Below are positions 8,911 to 16,923 of a stretch of 27,411 nt of DNA, piece by piece. How positions within the stretch are numbered: position 1 is the stretch's first letter; the number at the start of each line of letters is the position of its first letter. A program made the position numbers and the translations under genes. The notes beneath the pieces were generated by a model. It was not told the DNA's origin, did no database searches, and saw only the letters and a list, made by a program, of their open reading frames with translations. The DNA comes from Akkermansiaceae bacterium UBA4145 (lineage in GTDB: Bacteria > Verrucomicrobiota > Verrucomicrobiia > Verrucomicrobiales > Akkermansiaceae). The DNA lies in contig DFWB01000293.1 in assembly GCA_002380675.1 (NCBI GenBank), forward strand, positions 2,146-29,556. The letters run 5' to 3'.

Positions 8911-8938
8911 TTGAGGCTGCCACTGGCAGCGTTATACT
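8911..8938 (+). promoter_or_regulatory. Sigma70-like promoter for the OmpA-domain gene, with dyad in spacer
   Basis: The sequence TTGAGG (8911-8916) and TATACT (8933-8938) are separated by 16 bases. They match the -35 and -10 consensus at 4 and 5 of 6 positions. The ATG at 8950 is only 11 bases after the -10 box, so a start site at the normal distance would give a leader of about 5 bases. The spacer contains the dyad GCTGCC-act-GGCAGC (8916-8930), a possible operator. Confidence 0.5.
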
Positions 8939-8949
8939 AACGTGATCAG

Positions 8950-10242
8950 ATGAGTATCGACTCGCGCTACACTTGGGACTCCCTCAGATCCGGCGAAGGC
9001 CGTGATCCCAATTCGCGCCGCCGGAAATTCGGCTTTTGGGTCCTCCTTTCCGTAACCGTAGCGGTAATCCTTCATGTCGTGGGGCTGTGGACCCTTGGGA
9101 AGTTCAATCTTCTTCTCGAGCTGGCGGATTTCGAATGGAGCTCCCAGACTTTTCGCGTAAGTGAAACTCAGGAATTACCTGCGGATGTCGTGGCCCCTGT
9201 TCCTGACGCCCAGGATTCTACTCCTCCCGCAAGTGCTGAAACTCTTCTCACTGAAATCGAGGAGCTTCTGCCAGAACTGGATGATTTGGAAATCGATATT
9301 CTGCCTGAACTTGAAAAGCCCAAGGTATCTCTCGAACCACTTCAGCCGGCCAGATTAGGAGAGGAAAACGCCCCCTTACTGGAGCCCTTGAAAGCCCCGG
9401 AAGTCCAAGCCACTCTTGCCAATCTGGGGCGCAACGAGCCTCTCTTTACGGAAGTCCCGGATGGGCGCGTTGTTATCGAGGAAGGAAGCATCTCTGCAGA
9501 CCTCCCAGATCCTGATTCTTTTCTAAAGAACGCGGCCCTCCGTGGCGCCAACGGTTTGGACGAGAACGGACTTCTGGAAGGCTACACCGAACTCGGGCGC
9601 TACCTCAGCTTCGATGTGGATCAGCTGGATAAGGGAAGAGCCGCCCTGCCCAGCGACCTTCTGTTTGAGTTTAACCAGAATGCGCTCAAGCAGAATGCCC
9701 GCCTTGGCCTCATGCAGCTCGGCATGCTGATTGATCGAAATCCCAAAATGTATTGTATTCTTGAGGGCCACTCCGACCTGTTTGGAACCGAATCCTACAA
9801 CATCGAACTTTCACGCAAGCGTGCAATGGCCGTGAAAAACTGGTTGGTTCGCTCACTCGGGCTTGACGAAAGTCGCATCATTGTCAGGGCCTACGGTCAC
9901 GCCAGACCCAAGGTCCTTACTGGTGACCAGAAAGCACAGGCTATCAATCGCCGTGTTGACATTCTCATGCGAAAAACCGTTCCACCTCAGGAGGCTCTTC
10001 CGGTCCGGATAAAGCCCGCAGTGGCCCTGCCTGTTGTACCCGACCCACTGAAACCGGCCACTCCTCCAAAAGCCCTCCCTGTCGAGGAAGACATTCAACC
10101 TCCCCCTCCGCCACCAGCAGAAGCACTACCTGAGCCTCCTCCAGCCCGCGCAATTCCCATTGAAGAGGCGCCACCCGCTCGAGCAGTCCCCATTCCGGAG
10201 GAGAGCCCCTCACCCCCGGAAGAGCCCGGACAACGCCCCTGA
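8950..10242 (+). CDS. Membrane-anchored OmpA-domain protein
   Basis: This is a 430-residue protein. It has a short cytoplasmic N-terminus, one membrane helix at about residues 28-48, and an acidic, proline-containing linker of about 180 residues rich in LLPELDDLEIDILPELE-type sequence. An OmpA-like peptidoglycan-binding domain follows at about 235-343 (LLFEFNQNALKQNA, ILEGHSDLFGTESYN, IELSRKRAMAVKNWL, NRRVDILM). The last 85 residues are proline-rich, with two near-repeats of PPARAIPIEEA / PPARAVPIPEE. There is no N-terminal beta-barrel. The layout resembles TonB/TolA- or MotB-like inner-membrane-anchored proteins that reach the cell wall, rather than an outer-membrane OmpA. It is transcribed alone from the promoter at 8911-8938. 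Function is inferred as envelope anchoring or scaffolding. Confidence 0.88.
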   Translation: MSIDSRYTWDSLRSGEGRDPNSRRRKFGFWVLLSVTVAVILHVVGLWTLGKFNLLLELADFEWSSQTFRVSETQELPADVVAPVPDAQDSTPPASAETLLTEIEELLPELDDLEIDILPELEKPKVSLEPLQPARLGEENAPLLEPLKAPEVQATLANLGRNEPLFTEVPDGRVVIEEGSISADLPDPDSFLKNAALRGANGLDENGLLEGYTELGRYLSFDVDQLDKGRAALPSDLLFEFNQNALKQNARLGLMQLGMLIDRNPKMYCILEGHSDLFGTESYNIELSRKRAMAVKNWLVRSLGLDESRIIVRAYGHARPKVLTGDQKAQAINRRVDILMRKTVPPQEALPVRIKPAVALPVVPDPLKPATPPKALPVEEDIQPPPPPPAEALPEPPPARAIPIEEAPPARAVPIPEESPSPPEEPGQRP

Positions 10243-10266
10243 GACATCGCCGGGATCACAAGCAGT

Positions 10267-10938
10267 TCAGCCCTGCTCAGGAGCCGTCTCTGCTTCCGCC
10301 TCGGTTTTGTTGCCCTCCTCGGACTCGCTCTCAACGAGCGAATCAGCGGGAGTCGTCTTCACCTGCAGGCCCTCTTCTCCCTCTAAATCTGCTTTCGGCA
10401 AGGAGTCACCCCCTTCGGCGGGATCTGCCTCAGGCTTCTCTCCCAACCGGACCCGGTCATCATTAGAGATCAAATTTTCAAGAGCTTCCCACCCTCCGGG
10501 CCTTTGAAGGTTGAAGAGATTCAGATAAAGCGAAACGATCCGGGGGTTGAAATCGGCATAGAGCCCATCGACAGTTTCACTGAGCTTGGCCGGATCCAAC
10601 TCATCGGGAAGAACCCCCTCAACCGATCCCTCCCCATTGTGCTCGATCCCCATCCCGTCGCAGAACCTGATGAGTAGCGGCTGCTGGAATTTCATGAACC
10701 AGACCTGAAGCAGATGCTCTCCAACGGTATCACTTCCGCGAAGCTTCAGGGTCTTGTGCATCCACGTAATCTGATCGGCAACCGACTTTTTCTGAACAAA
10801 CACGGGACGTAGTTTGCGGGACTGCGCCAGACTCGCTAACGCACTCTTATACACATCGCGGTCTTCCTCTCGGAATGTAGTGAAGAGCTCCGTAACAATT
10901 GCGGGGTCTACTTCTTTGAAAATTTCGTGTGGTCTCAC
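10267..10938 (-). CDS. Conserved-looking hypothetical protein with acidic tail
   Basis: This 223-residue protein starts with GTG at 10938. I do not recognise a named family. The first 165 residues look globular and soluble with many predicted helices (IFKEVDPAIVTELFTTFREE, ITWMHKTLKLRGSDTVGEHL, FMKFQQPLLIRFCDGMGIEH, LYADFNPRIVSLYLNLFNLQ). The last 45 residues are an acidic, low-complexity tail rich in Glu, Ala and Thr. No signal peptide or membrane helix is seen, so it is probably cytoplasmic. It lies 50 bases downstream of trpC on the same strand and could share its transcript; its end is 24 bases from the convergent OmpA-domain gene. Codon use and base composition resemble the neighbours, which supports a real gene. 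Role unknown. Confidence 0.78.
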   Translation of the reverse strand: MRPHEIFKEVDPAIVTELFTTFREEDRDVYKSALASLAQSRKLRPVFVQKKSVADQITWMHKTLKLRGSDTVGEHLLQVWFMKFQQPLLIRFCDGMGIEHNGEGSVEGVLPDELDPAKLSETVDGLYADFNPRIVSLYLNLFNLQRPGGWEALENLISNDDRVRLGEKPEADPAEGGDSLPKADLEGEEGLQVKTTPADSLVESESEEGNKTEAEAETAPEQG

Positions 10939-10988
10939 TTTGATCTGCTTTATCTTCTCTCAATCGTCTCGGGTCAAGGAGGTCTTCC

Positions 10989-11783
10989 CTACTCAACCTC
11001 CGAAAGGGACAGAGAGAGGTAGTTCTGAATTTCATCCCCAGGGACATTCGCCCTCATCAGAGATTCCCCTACGAGAATGGCATTCGCCCCTGCATCGAGA
11101 GCAAATTGTGCATCATGCACTGTCTTTATTCCCGATTCCGAGACAACCATGACATTATCGGGCACCTCATCGGCAAGTGTTTCAGTTGCGGAAAGATCCG
11201 TTTCAAAGGTCTTAAGGTTCCGGTTATTGATTCCGATAAGGTCCGCTCCAAGGTCGATAGCCCTCTCCATTTCCGGCAGATCGTGAACTTCCACCAGAAC
11301 GTCCAGCTGAAGATCTTTCGCTATCTGGTAAAATCGGTGGAGATCTTCATCCTTGAGACAGGCAACGATCAGCAGGATTGCGTCAGCCCCGGCAATCACT
11401 GCCTCGTAGATCTGGGCTTCATGTACGGTGAAATCCTTACGTAAAAGAGGCACTTGAGAATCCTTGGAAATTTCGGACAGGTAAGTCAGCGATCCCTGAA
11501 AGTATTTCCTGTCTGTCAGGACCGACATGCAGGAAGCCCCTCCATCGATGTACATCCGAGCCTGCCGGAGGGGATCAAAATTCTGGTCGATGACCCCGGC
11601 CGAAGGAGAGGATTTTTTCACCTCTGCGATAACTCCCAGCCGATCGGGACCACGATCCAGAGCAGATCGGAAACCTCGAAATTCGTTTCTTTGCAGGGCT
11701 TGAGCCTTGAGCTTGGGCGCGAGAGGAACAAGGGGCTCTACCTCTACAAGTTTGTGGGCAATGATTTCATCAAGCTTGTTCAT
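10989..11783 (-). CDS. trpC: Indole-3-glycerol phosphate synthase
   Basis: This is a 264-residue single-domain (beta/alpha)8 enzyme that converts 1-(2-carboxyphenylamino)-1-deoxyribulose-5-phosphate to indole-3-glycerol phosphate in tryptophan synthesis. Family motifs in order are LGVIAEVKKSSPSAG (catalytic Lys), GASCMSVLTDRKYFQGSL, PLLRKDFTVHEAQIYEA (catalytic Lys), ADAILLIVACL, DVLVEVHDLPEM (catalytic Glu), IGINNRNLKTFETDL and VMVVSESGIKT. The length is typical for a stand-alone enzyme without a fused TrpF domain. No other trp gene is in the window, so the pathway genes are dispersed here. The ATG at 11783 begins MNKLDEIIAHKL, the expected N-terminus. Confidence 0.96.
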   Translation of the reverse strand: MNKLDEIIAHKLVEVEPLVPLAPKLKAQALQRNEFRGFRSALDRGPDRLGVIAEVKKSSPSAGVIDQNFDPLRQARMYIDGGASCMSVLTDRKYFQGSLTYLSEISKDSQVPLLRKDFTVHEAQIYEAVIAGADAILLIVACLKDEDLHRFYQIAKDLQLDVLVEVHDLPEMERAIDLGADLIGINNRNLKTFETDLSATETLADEVPDNVMVVSESGIKTVHDAQFALDAGANAILVGESLMRANVPGDEIQNYLSLSLSEVE

Positions 11784-11921
11784 GCGACTGCAGGGGTTTA
11801 ACCGGGAATCTACCCCTATGGATACGAGATTTTTCGAACAAAAGGGACCAAGTCTATCCCCACGGGAAGGAAAAAGGACTTGCCGGTCGTTTCCCGCGGT
11901 GTATCTAGGCCCTTCACGGAT

Positions 11922-11996
11922 GCGGGTGTAGCTCAGTGGTAGAGCGTCACCTTGCCAAGGTGAATGTCGACGGTTCGAATCCGTTCACCCGCTCCA
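11922..11996 (+). tRNA. tRNA-Gly (GCC)
   Basis: A full cloverleaf can be drawn by eye. The acceptor is GCGGGTG paired with CACCCGC (11986-11992), and the D arm contains GCTCAGTGGTAGAGC. The anticodon stem is TCACC/GGTGA around the loop TTGCCAA, giving anticodon GCC. The T arm has GGTTCGAATCC. The discriminator is T and the CCA end is encoded (11994-11996). Glycine is assigned from the anticodon. Confidence 0.97.
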
Positions 11997-12002
11997 TTTA
12001 AC

Positions 12003-12032
12003 CAGCCGGGAGAGGCCATCCTCTCCCGGCTG
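12003..12032 (+). terminator. Strong hairpin downstream of tRNA-Gly
   Basis: A perfect 13-bp GC-rich stem (CAGCCGGGAGAGG at 12003-12015 with its complement at 12020-12032) closes a 4-base loop (CCAT), 6 bases after the tRNA CCA end. The downstream sequence (acttgtctct) is only mildly T-rich, so it is an imperfect factor-independent terminator. Its position and stability make tRNA transcript termination or 3' processing the best explanation. Confidence 0.65.
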
Positions 12033-12132
12033 ACTTGTCTCTCCCCGGGGACAGGATCCCCGCAGGACAATGAAAAAGAGCTGTCCTCACCACGCATGAA
12101 CGCCCCTGGATGCCACAGACCAGTCTCCCTAA

Positions 12133-12594
12133 ATGTCGAAGTCCAGAATCATCCGGGACGTATGTTCCCTTCTCGAGGGCCGGCTCGCAATTATGCAGGC
12201 CGCAGCAACTGAGGCTCGTCACAATGCGACCGGAGAGGAAACCAGGTCCGAAGGCAAATATGATACCCGGGCCATTGAAGCGTCCTACCTGGCGGGAGCA
12301 CAATCCGCACAAGCAGAAAACATCGCTGCCGCCATTGGTATCCTGAAATGCTTTGAGCCTTCGCCCTGCCAGGAGGGGGAACCCGTCCGGTCTGGAACAC
12401 TTGTCGAAGCTGAGCATGAGGGAACAATCGTTTTCTACCTCCTAGCGCCTGATGGCGGAGGATCCACGGTTGAACACGAGGGGTTTGATTGTACCGTTCT
12501 CACCCCGGAGTCTTCCCTCTACCAGAGCCTTCTGGGGGCACATCTAGGGGACCTCGTTGAAGACAGTTCCCTACTCATCCTCGGTGTAAGCTGA
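12133..12594 (+). CDS. GreA/GreB-like transcription elongation factor-type protein
   Basis: This 153-residue protein has a helical N-terminal half (about 1-72) containing ATGEETRSEGKYDTRAIEA and SYLAGAQSAQAENIAAA. That pattern is typical of a Gre-related family that keeps a coiled coil with a KYDTR-x-x-EASYLA signature. The C-terminal half (about 85-153) matches the FKBP-like GreA/GreB C-domain, especially TVLTPESSLYQSLLGAHLGD, the equivalent of the SPLG-ALLGK-VGD motif. Acidic residues (Glu35, Glu36, Glu40) lie near the presumed tip, where GreA uses acidic residues to stimulate RNA polymerase transcript cleavage. Whether this shorter relative does so is unproven. No Shine-Dalgarno sequence is seen at the ATG. 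The gene stands alone between the tRNA hairpin and the cupredoxin gene. Confidence 0.82.
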   Translation: MSKSRIIRDVCSLLEGRLAIMQAAATEARHNATGEETRSEGKYDTRAIEASYLAGAQSAQAENIAAAIGILKCFEPSPCQEGEPVRSGTLVEAEHEGTIVFYLLAPDGGGSTVEHEGFDCTVLTPESSLYQSLLGAHLGDLVEDSSLLILGVS

Positions 12595-12673
12595 GCCCCA
12601 AAAAAACGATGCCCACTTGGAGAGGCCGCTGAATTTCGCTTGATTATGTGAGGGATCTCCCTTGATTCCTCTC

Positions 12674-13756
12674 ATGGCCTACCACCTGAAACTGCGAGTC
12701 ACCTTGCTAGCCATGGTCGCATTCCTTGGCTCTCAACCGATTCAGGCCCAGAACCCGCCAGCGGGCTTTGAGAAAATTGACCAGAATATCGTGATTTCAG
12801 CAATCCGCACCCAGATGAAGTATGACGTTCAGTCCTTCACGGTAAAACCCGGTGCCAAGATCAAACTCACCTTCAGGAACCCGGATGAGCTCCCTCACAA
12901 TCTGATTATCTGCACTCCGGGAGCCTCCAAGGGACAGGATAAGGGCGCAGAGTTGGTGAATGCAGTTCTCGCATTGGGTGCGAAGGGAGCAGAACTCGGC
13001 TGGCAACCACAATCCCATCCAAGGATGTTACATAGCTCCGGGATGATTCAGCCCGGCAAGGAGGCTGTCCTATGGTTCCAAGCTCCCGCAAAAGAGGGGA
13101 AATACCCCTACGTCTGCACCTACCCAGGACACTTCACCCTGATGAATGGAGTAATGAATGTTTCCAGACGCGCAGCCGTTGGCATTGTGAGGGGCAAGCA
13201 GCGGAGTGATCCTTTTTATACCACCCCAAGCATGCGGCAGCGGCCTCAGGTAAAGCGCATCTTCATGCCCGAGGCTGGGCCGGCCGCGATCGCGGTGGCT
13301 GTAAACGATGACCTGCACTACTGCTGGGATGCTGGCGAGTGCCGCCTACGCTACATCTGGCGAGGGGATTTCATCGATGGCTGGAACGTCTGGAAAGGTA
13401 ACGGCAACGGATTGGCCTCGATTGAAGGAGAAATCCTGCTCCGGGAAGATACCAGTCCTCTGGAAAATTTACTCTCTCAGCATTCAGAAAATCCGAAGTT
13501 CCTCGGTTATTCAATCGCCAACGGGCTGCCCTCCTTCCGATGGAAAACCAACAATTTTCATGTCGAAGAAACCATTAAGCCAACCCCGGACGGGAAAGCG
13601 CTATCTCGTAGCTTTGATATCAAAAGCGTGAAGGGAACATACCCCATCACTCTCAAGTTCCAGTCCTCCGAAAAATTGTCGGTCTCTGGAGAATCCCAGA
13701 CTCTTAAGGGTCCGGGACGCCTGACCGTCACCATGACTCCCCGCCATGATCCGTAG
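12674..13756 (+). CDS. Secreted azurin/plastocyanin-like cupredoxin protein
   Basis: This is a 360-residue protein from the ATG at 12674. A TTG 12 bases earlier is in frame but less likely. A signal peptide covers about residues 1-26 (ending QPIQAQ). A cupredoxin domain follows with a complete type-1 copper set: His75 in DELPHNL, then Cys148, His153 and Met157 in YVCTYPGHFTLM. The C-x4-H-x3-M spacing is azurin-like. The C-terminal 190 residues form a second domain containing HYCWDAGECRLRYIWRGDFI and VWKGNGNGLASIEGEILLRE, seen in other secreted redox proteins of this bacterial group. Its end overlaps the next gene by 11 bases, so the two products are likely coupled. An electron-transfer role with the neighbouring dehydrogenase-like propeller is inferred. 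Confidence 0.87.
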   Translation: MAYHLKLRVTLLAMVAFLGSQPIQAQNPPAGFEKIDQNIVISAIRTQMKYDVQSFTVKPGAKIKLTFRNPDELPHNLIICTPGASKGQDKGAELVNAVLALGAKGAELGWQPQSHPRMLHSSGMIQPGKEAVLWFQAPAKEGKYPYVCTYPGHFTLMNGVMNVSRRAAVGIVRGKQRSDPFYTTPSMRQRPQVKRIFMPEAGPAAIAVAVNDDLHYCWDAGECRLRYIWRGDFIDGWNVWKGNGNGLASIEGEILLREDTSPLENLLSQHSENPKFLGYSIANGLPSFRWKTNNFHVEETIKPTPDGKALSRSFDIKSVKGTYPITLKFQSSEKLSVSGESQTLKGPGRLTVTMTPRHDP

Positions 13757-15257
13757 CATTACTGCCATCGTTCTCACCTCCTGCCTCGCCTCTGCCGACG
13801 TCTGGACAGACGCCTTCCGCATAGAAAAGATATCTCCTCCGCCCGGGGTCGATGCCCAGATTGGTGGTATTGCAACAACTCCAAGTGGCAACCTTGCGGC
13901 ATGCTTTCATCGCGGCGAACTCTTTATCTACAACCCCAAGGAGGACACTTGGAAACAGTTCGCCTCAGGCTTACACGAGCCATTGGGTCTCCTCGCAGAG
14001 AGCGATTCCAGCTTCCTGGTGATGCAGCGCCCCGAACTGACACGAATCAAGGATACGGATGGTGATGGAGTCGGAGACCTCTACCAGACCGTCTTCGATG
14101 ATTTCGGGATGACTGGAAACTATCATGAGTTCGCCTTTGGCCTCGCTCAGGATAAGGAGGGTTTCATTTACCTAGCCCTCGGTACAGCTTCGAATGGTGC
14201 CGGCATCCGCGAGGAAATCAGGGGGCCCTGGAGCGCTATTGGTCTTGATCGGAAGTATATGCTGAACGGATCCGATTGGCGTAAATACAAGGGCCGTGCA
14301 GGCCGCATGTATTCGAGAGTTCCTTACCGGGGATGGGTGATCAAGGTTTCTCCTGACGGCAGCAAGTGGCAGCCTTTCGCAAGCGGATTCCGATCTCCGG
14401 AAGGGCTTGGTTTCGACAAGGATGGGCGTCTTTTTGTCGCCGACAATCAGGGAGACTGGTTGGGAACTAGTAAAGTCTTTCACGTGCGGGAGGGGCATTT
14501 CTACGGACACCCCGCATCGCTGGTCTGGAAAGAAGGCTGGAAACAGGACCCTTTGCAGGTTCCCGTAGCAGAGCTCGAAAAATTGCGCACCCCAGCGATG
14601 GGGCTGTTGCCTCAGGGCGAGCTTGCGAATTCGCCTACAGAACCCCGCATGATCCCGCGGGGTGTCTTCGGCGGGCTCAGTGAACAGATGCTTATCGGGG
14701 AGATGAACAGCCCCACTTTAGTGCGATTCCTCCCTGATCCCGTGGGAGAGGTCTCCCAAGGAGCTGCCATCCCCTTTCTCCGAACCGGAGCACTGGGCGC
14801 AGGAAATCATCGGCTGACCTTCACCCCTGATGGATCACTGTGGATCGCTAAGACCCACCTTTCCTGGGCCGGAGGGGAAGGCCTCGTCAGAGTTCGCCTC
14901 AAGGAGAAGGGTTCCGATTTTCTTGCCATTGACCAAGTCAAGCTGACCTCCAGAGGATTTTCCCTCGGGTTCACACAGCCAGTCGACCCCGAAAGTCTCC
15001 AGAAAATTGAGATCACCCGCCACACCTACAGATATCATGCGGCATACGGTTCTCCAAAAGTCGACAAGCAGAACGTCATCATCAAAGGGGGGGCAACCCT
15101 ATCGGAGGGAAACCGCTCTTGCGTAATCAACCTCAAGAACACTGGAGATCTTAAAAGAGGGTATCTCTACACGATCCGCCTCCCCGAGGTGCGCTCAAAC
15201 GCCGGAAAGCTTCTCCTGGGCGACACTGTTTACTATACGCTCCACGCAAAACGGTAG
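13746..15257 (+). CDS. Secreted sorbosone-dehydrogenase-like beta-propeller (DUF7133-type)
   Basis: This 503-residue protein begins with a short signal peptide (about 1-17, ending CLASA). It continues with propeller blades resembling PQQ-dependent sugar/L-sorbosone dehydrogenases and membrane-bound dehydrogenase domains of Planctomycetota and Verrucomicrobiota. Useful landmarks are IGGIATTPSGNLAACFHRGE, IKDTDGDGVGDLYQTVFDDF (an Asp-rich Ca-binding-like loop), YHEFAFGLAQDKEGFIYLAL, PFASGFRSPEGLGFDKDGRL and FVADNQGDWLGTSKVFHV. The ATG lies inside the end of the cupredoxin gene (11-base overlap). Together they look like a copper electron carrier plus a sugar- or alcohol-oxidising partner in the periplasm. 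The cofactor and substrate cannot be read from sequence, and activity is not demonstrated for most members. Confidence 0.85.
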   Translation: MIRSITAIVLTSCLASADVWTDAFRIEKISPPPGVDAQIGGIATTPSGNLAACFHRGELFIYNPKEDTWKQFASGLHEPLGLLAESDSSFLVMQRPELTRIKDTDGDGVGDLYQTVFDDFGMTGNYHEFAFGLAQDKEGFIYLALGTASNGAGIREEIRGPWSAIGLDRKYMLNGSDWRKYKGRAGRMYSRVPYRGWVIKVSPDGSKWQPFASGFRSPEGLGFDKDGRLFVADNQGDWLGTSKVFHVREGHFYGHPASLVWKEGWKQDPLQVPVAELEKLRTPAMGLLPQGELANSPTEPRMIPRGVFGGLSEQMLIGEMNSPTLVRFLPDPVGEVSQGAAIPFLRTGALGAGNHRLTFTPDGSLWIAKTHLSWAGGEGLVRVRLKEKGSDFLAIDQVKLTSRGFSLGFTQPVDPESLQKIEITRHTYRYHAAYGSPKVDKQNVIIKGGATLSEGNRSCVINLKNTGDLKRGYLYTIRLPEVRSNAGKLLLGDTVYYTLHAKR

Positions 15258-15365
15258 AATTTTCATCAGGCTCCTCCTCCCTTCGTAGCTCGCCGTTCTA
15301 GCCTGGCAAACTCCGATTGCCGATCCGTACTGGGATTATACAGGCGAGGAGTATAGATTCTACAT

Positions 15366-16139
15366 ATGCGAGGATTGCTACTACGAGTTGTCCTTTTTCT
15401 TGCTGTGATTTCCCTCGCTCTGACAGCGTGGAGCCAGCGCCACTGGTTCACGACGAAAATCGAACAGTTGCACGTTTCGCAACGCAGGTCCGGACCAGCC
15501 CCAGACCTAGCCACCTACCAGACTCTTTCGACGGACCTCGAGGAGCATCGTAAACGCCTTGGCCAATCCTACCTGAAGGCCTCGATTGGACCCGAACGGG
15601 AAGACCTCCTCGCCCAAACTCGCGAACTTTTGCAAATGAGCCTGCCGCGCCTGATGCGATGCTGGCTTGGCACACCGTGGGATTTCAACGGAACCGCCCA
15701 CGAGCCAGGAACAGGAAAAGTCGCCTGTGGTTATTTTGTCTCCTCCGTAATGCAGGATGCGGGATTCGAAGTTGAATGGGCACCTCTTGCTCAACAGGCC
15801 TCACAGAATATCTTAGGGACGTTTCTCCCTCCGGAAGAAATGAGAATCAGAGTCGGAATGGACTACGACGCCTTCCTCCAGGAGGTCCTTCTCTCCGGAC
15901 CCGGTATTTATATTGTTGGGCTCGATAGCCACGTTGCTTTTCTCGTCATTACCAGCAGCAGGGAGATCCGATTCATTCATTCCTCCGGCTCCAGCCCCTA
16001 CTGCGTGATCGACGAACCTAGGGAGCATTCTCATGTCCTTCGCAACTCAGACTACAGGGTAACCGGCAATCTGACAGCAAGCGACGAGGTTCTTCACAAA
16101 TGGCTCCTCGGAGAAAAGTTCAGGACCCAGACTCGCTGA
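15366..16139 (+). CDS. NlpC/P60-like secreted protein
   Basis: This 257-residue protein starts with a membrane helix or signal sequence (about residues 4-22). It has a helical linker, then a papain-like NlpC/P60-type core. The core shows MRCWLGTPWDFNGTAHEPG, then KVACGYFVSSVMQDAGF with the likely nucleophile Cys121, and later GLDSHVAFLVI with the likely catalytic His189. The Cys and His spacing suits a cell-wall peptidase or amidase, but the signature D-C-S-G around the Cys is replaced by A-C-G-Y, so it is a divergent branch. Substrate is unknown. It lies 108 bases after the propeller gene and converges with recO. Confidence 0.72.
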   Translation: MRGLLLRVVLFLAVISLALTAWSQRHWFTTKIEQLHVSQRRSGPAPDLATYQTLSTDLEEHRKRLGQSYLKASIGPEREDLLAQTRELLQMSLPRLMRCWLGTPWDFNGTAHEPGTGKVACGYFVSSVMQDAGFEVEWAPLAQQASQNILGTFLPPEEMRIRVGMDYDAFLQEVLLSGPGIYIVGLDSHVAFLVITSSREIRFIHSSGSSPYCVIDEPREHSHVLRNSDYRVTGNLTASDEVLHKWLLGEKFRTQTR

Positions 16140-16171
16140 GCTCACAGACTGATCCTCGCTTAGTTGCATTT

Positions 16172-16720
16172 TCATTCGTCAGTTGAGCGACCCCCCATAA
16201 GAGCAAGGCAGTCCTTGCGTGAACGAGGTAATCTTCCGAAGGCCCTTTCCAGCGCCGCCCCTGCATTCACCCCGTCATGACCGACACCAAGAAGCTCCGC
16301 TAGCCTTCGCTCATAGTGAAGAAGCGCACGGCGATCTGCCGCAGATTTCGACAGGTAGCGAAAAGCTCCCCGTAGAAGATCGAACAGCTCTGGAACAGGG
16401 TGCTCCCGCTCGACGACGGCCTCGAGAAGCTGACAAAAGTATGCAGCCAACATGGTTTCAGCGTATCCCCGCCGCAGCTCAGCATAGAACCCTGACACCT
16501 CAACTTCCTTCAGAATATGCAGATCGCTTTTGCGGCTCTGGCTCCACACCAGGTCGGCCTCCACGAAGAGGTCAAGTTTCCCAGCAAAAGGACTAGTTGC
16601 GCGACGAGCTGCCTTCGCAACAGTCTTAATTAAGCCTGCTTCCCGGCTGCACCAGTGCACAATGAGACTCGTATCACCCAGCTTGGTAACTCGAGTGACA
16701 ATTCCGCGCGCCTTTTCCAT
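16172..16720 (-). CDS. recO: DNA repair protein RecO
   Basis: This 182-residue RecO-type protein mediates RecF-pathway loading of RecA by binding RecR, SSB and single-stranded DNA. The N-terminal OB-fold shows EKARGIVTRVTKLGDTSLIV and GLIKTVAKAARRATSPFAGK followed by LDLFVEADLVWSQSRKSDLH and ILKEVEVSGFYAELRRGYAE. A helical C-terminal part includes MLAAYFCQLLEAVVEREHPV. I placed the start at the ATG at 16720, where the OB-fold begins, with a weak purine-rich stretch upstream. The frame is open 31 codons further to 16813, but that part is not RecO-like. At 182 residues it is shorter than E. coli RecO (242), with the C-terminal domain reduced. Confidence 0.87.
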   Translation of the reverse strand: MEKARGIVTRVTKLGDTSLIVHWCSREAGLIKTVAKAARRATSPFAGKLDLFVEADLVWSQSRKSDLHILKEVEVSGFYAELRRGYAETMLAAYFCQLLEAVVEREHPVPELFDLLRGAFRYLSKSAADRRALLHYERRLAELLGVGHDGVNAGAALERAFGRLPRSRKDCLALMGGRSTDE

Positions 16721-16923
16721 AATCAAAGTGCTGCTTCTCTCTGAACCCGGCATATCCAGACTCAGGCATCCGAACATAGCCTGGACACTCTCTCGGAGGA
16801 GTGTCTTCTCCAAACCTTCAGATCCTGCCTCCCCCTGTCAAGGATGCTAAGATAGTCGGCCGCTTGACGGTTTCGATGGCACCAGTCCTCCTCCTCTGTT
16901 AAGCGTTCTCCTGTAATAATGTC

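Noticed and set aside
11880..11907. TTGCCG and TATCTA as a promoter for tRNA-Gly
   Set aside because: The spacing (16 bases) is right but the -10 box matches only 3 of 6 consensus positions, so I do not annotate it.
15267..15305. CAGGCT/AGCCTG inverted repeat after the propeller gene
   Set aside because: Only 6 bp with a 27-base loop and no T-tract; easily expected by chance.
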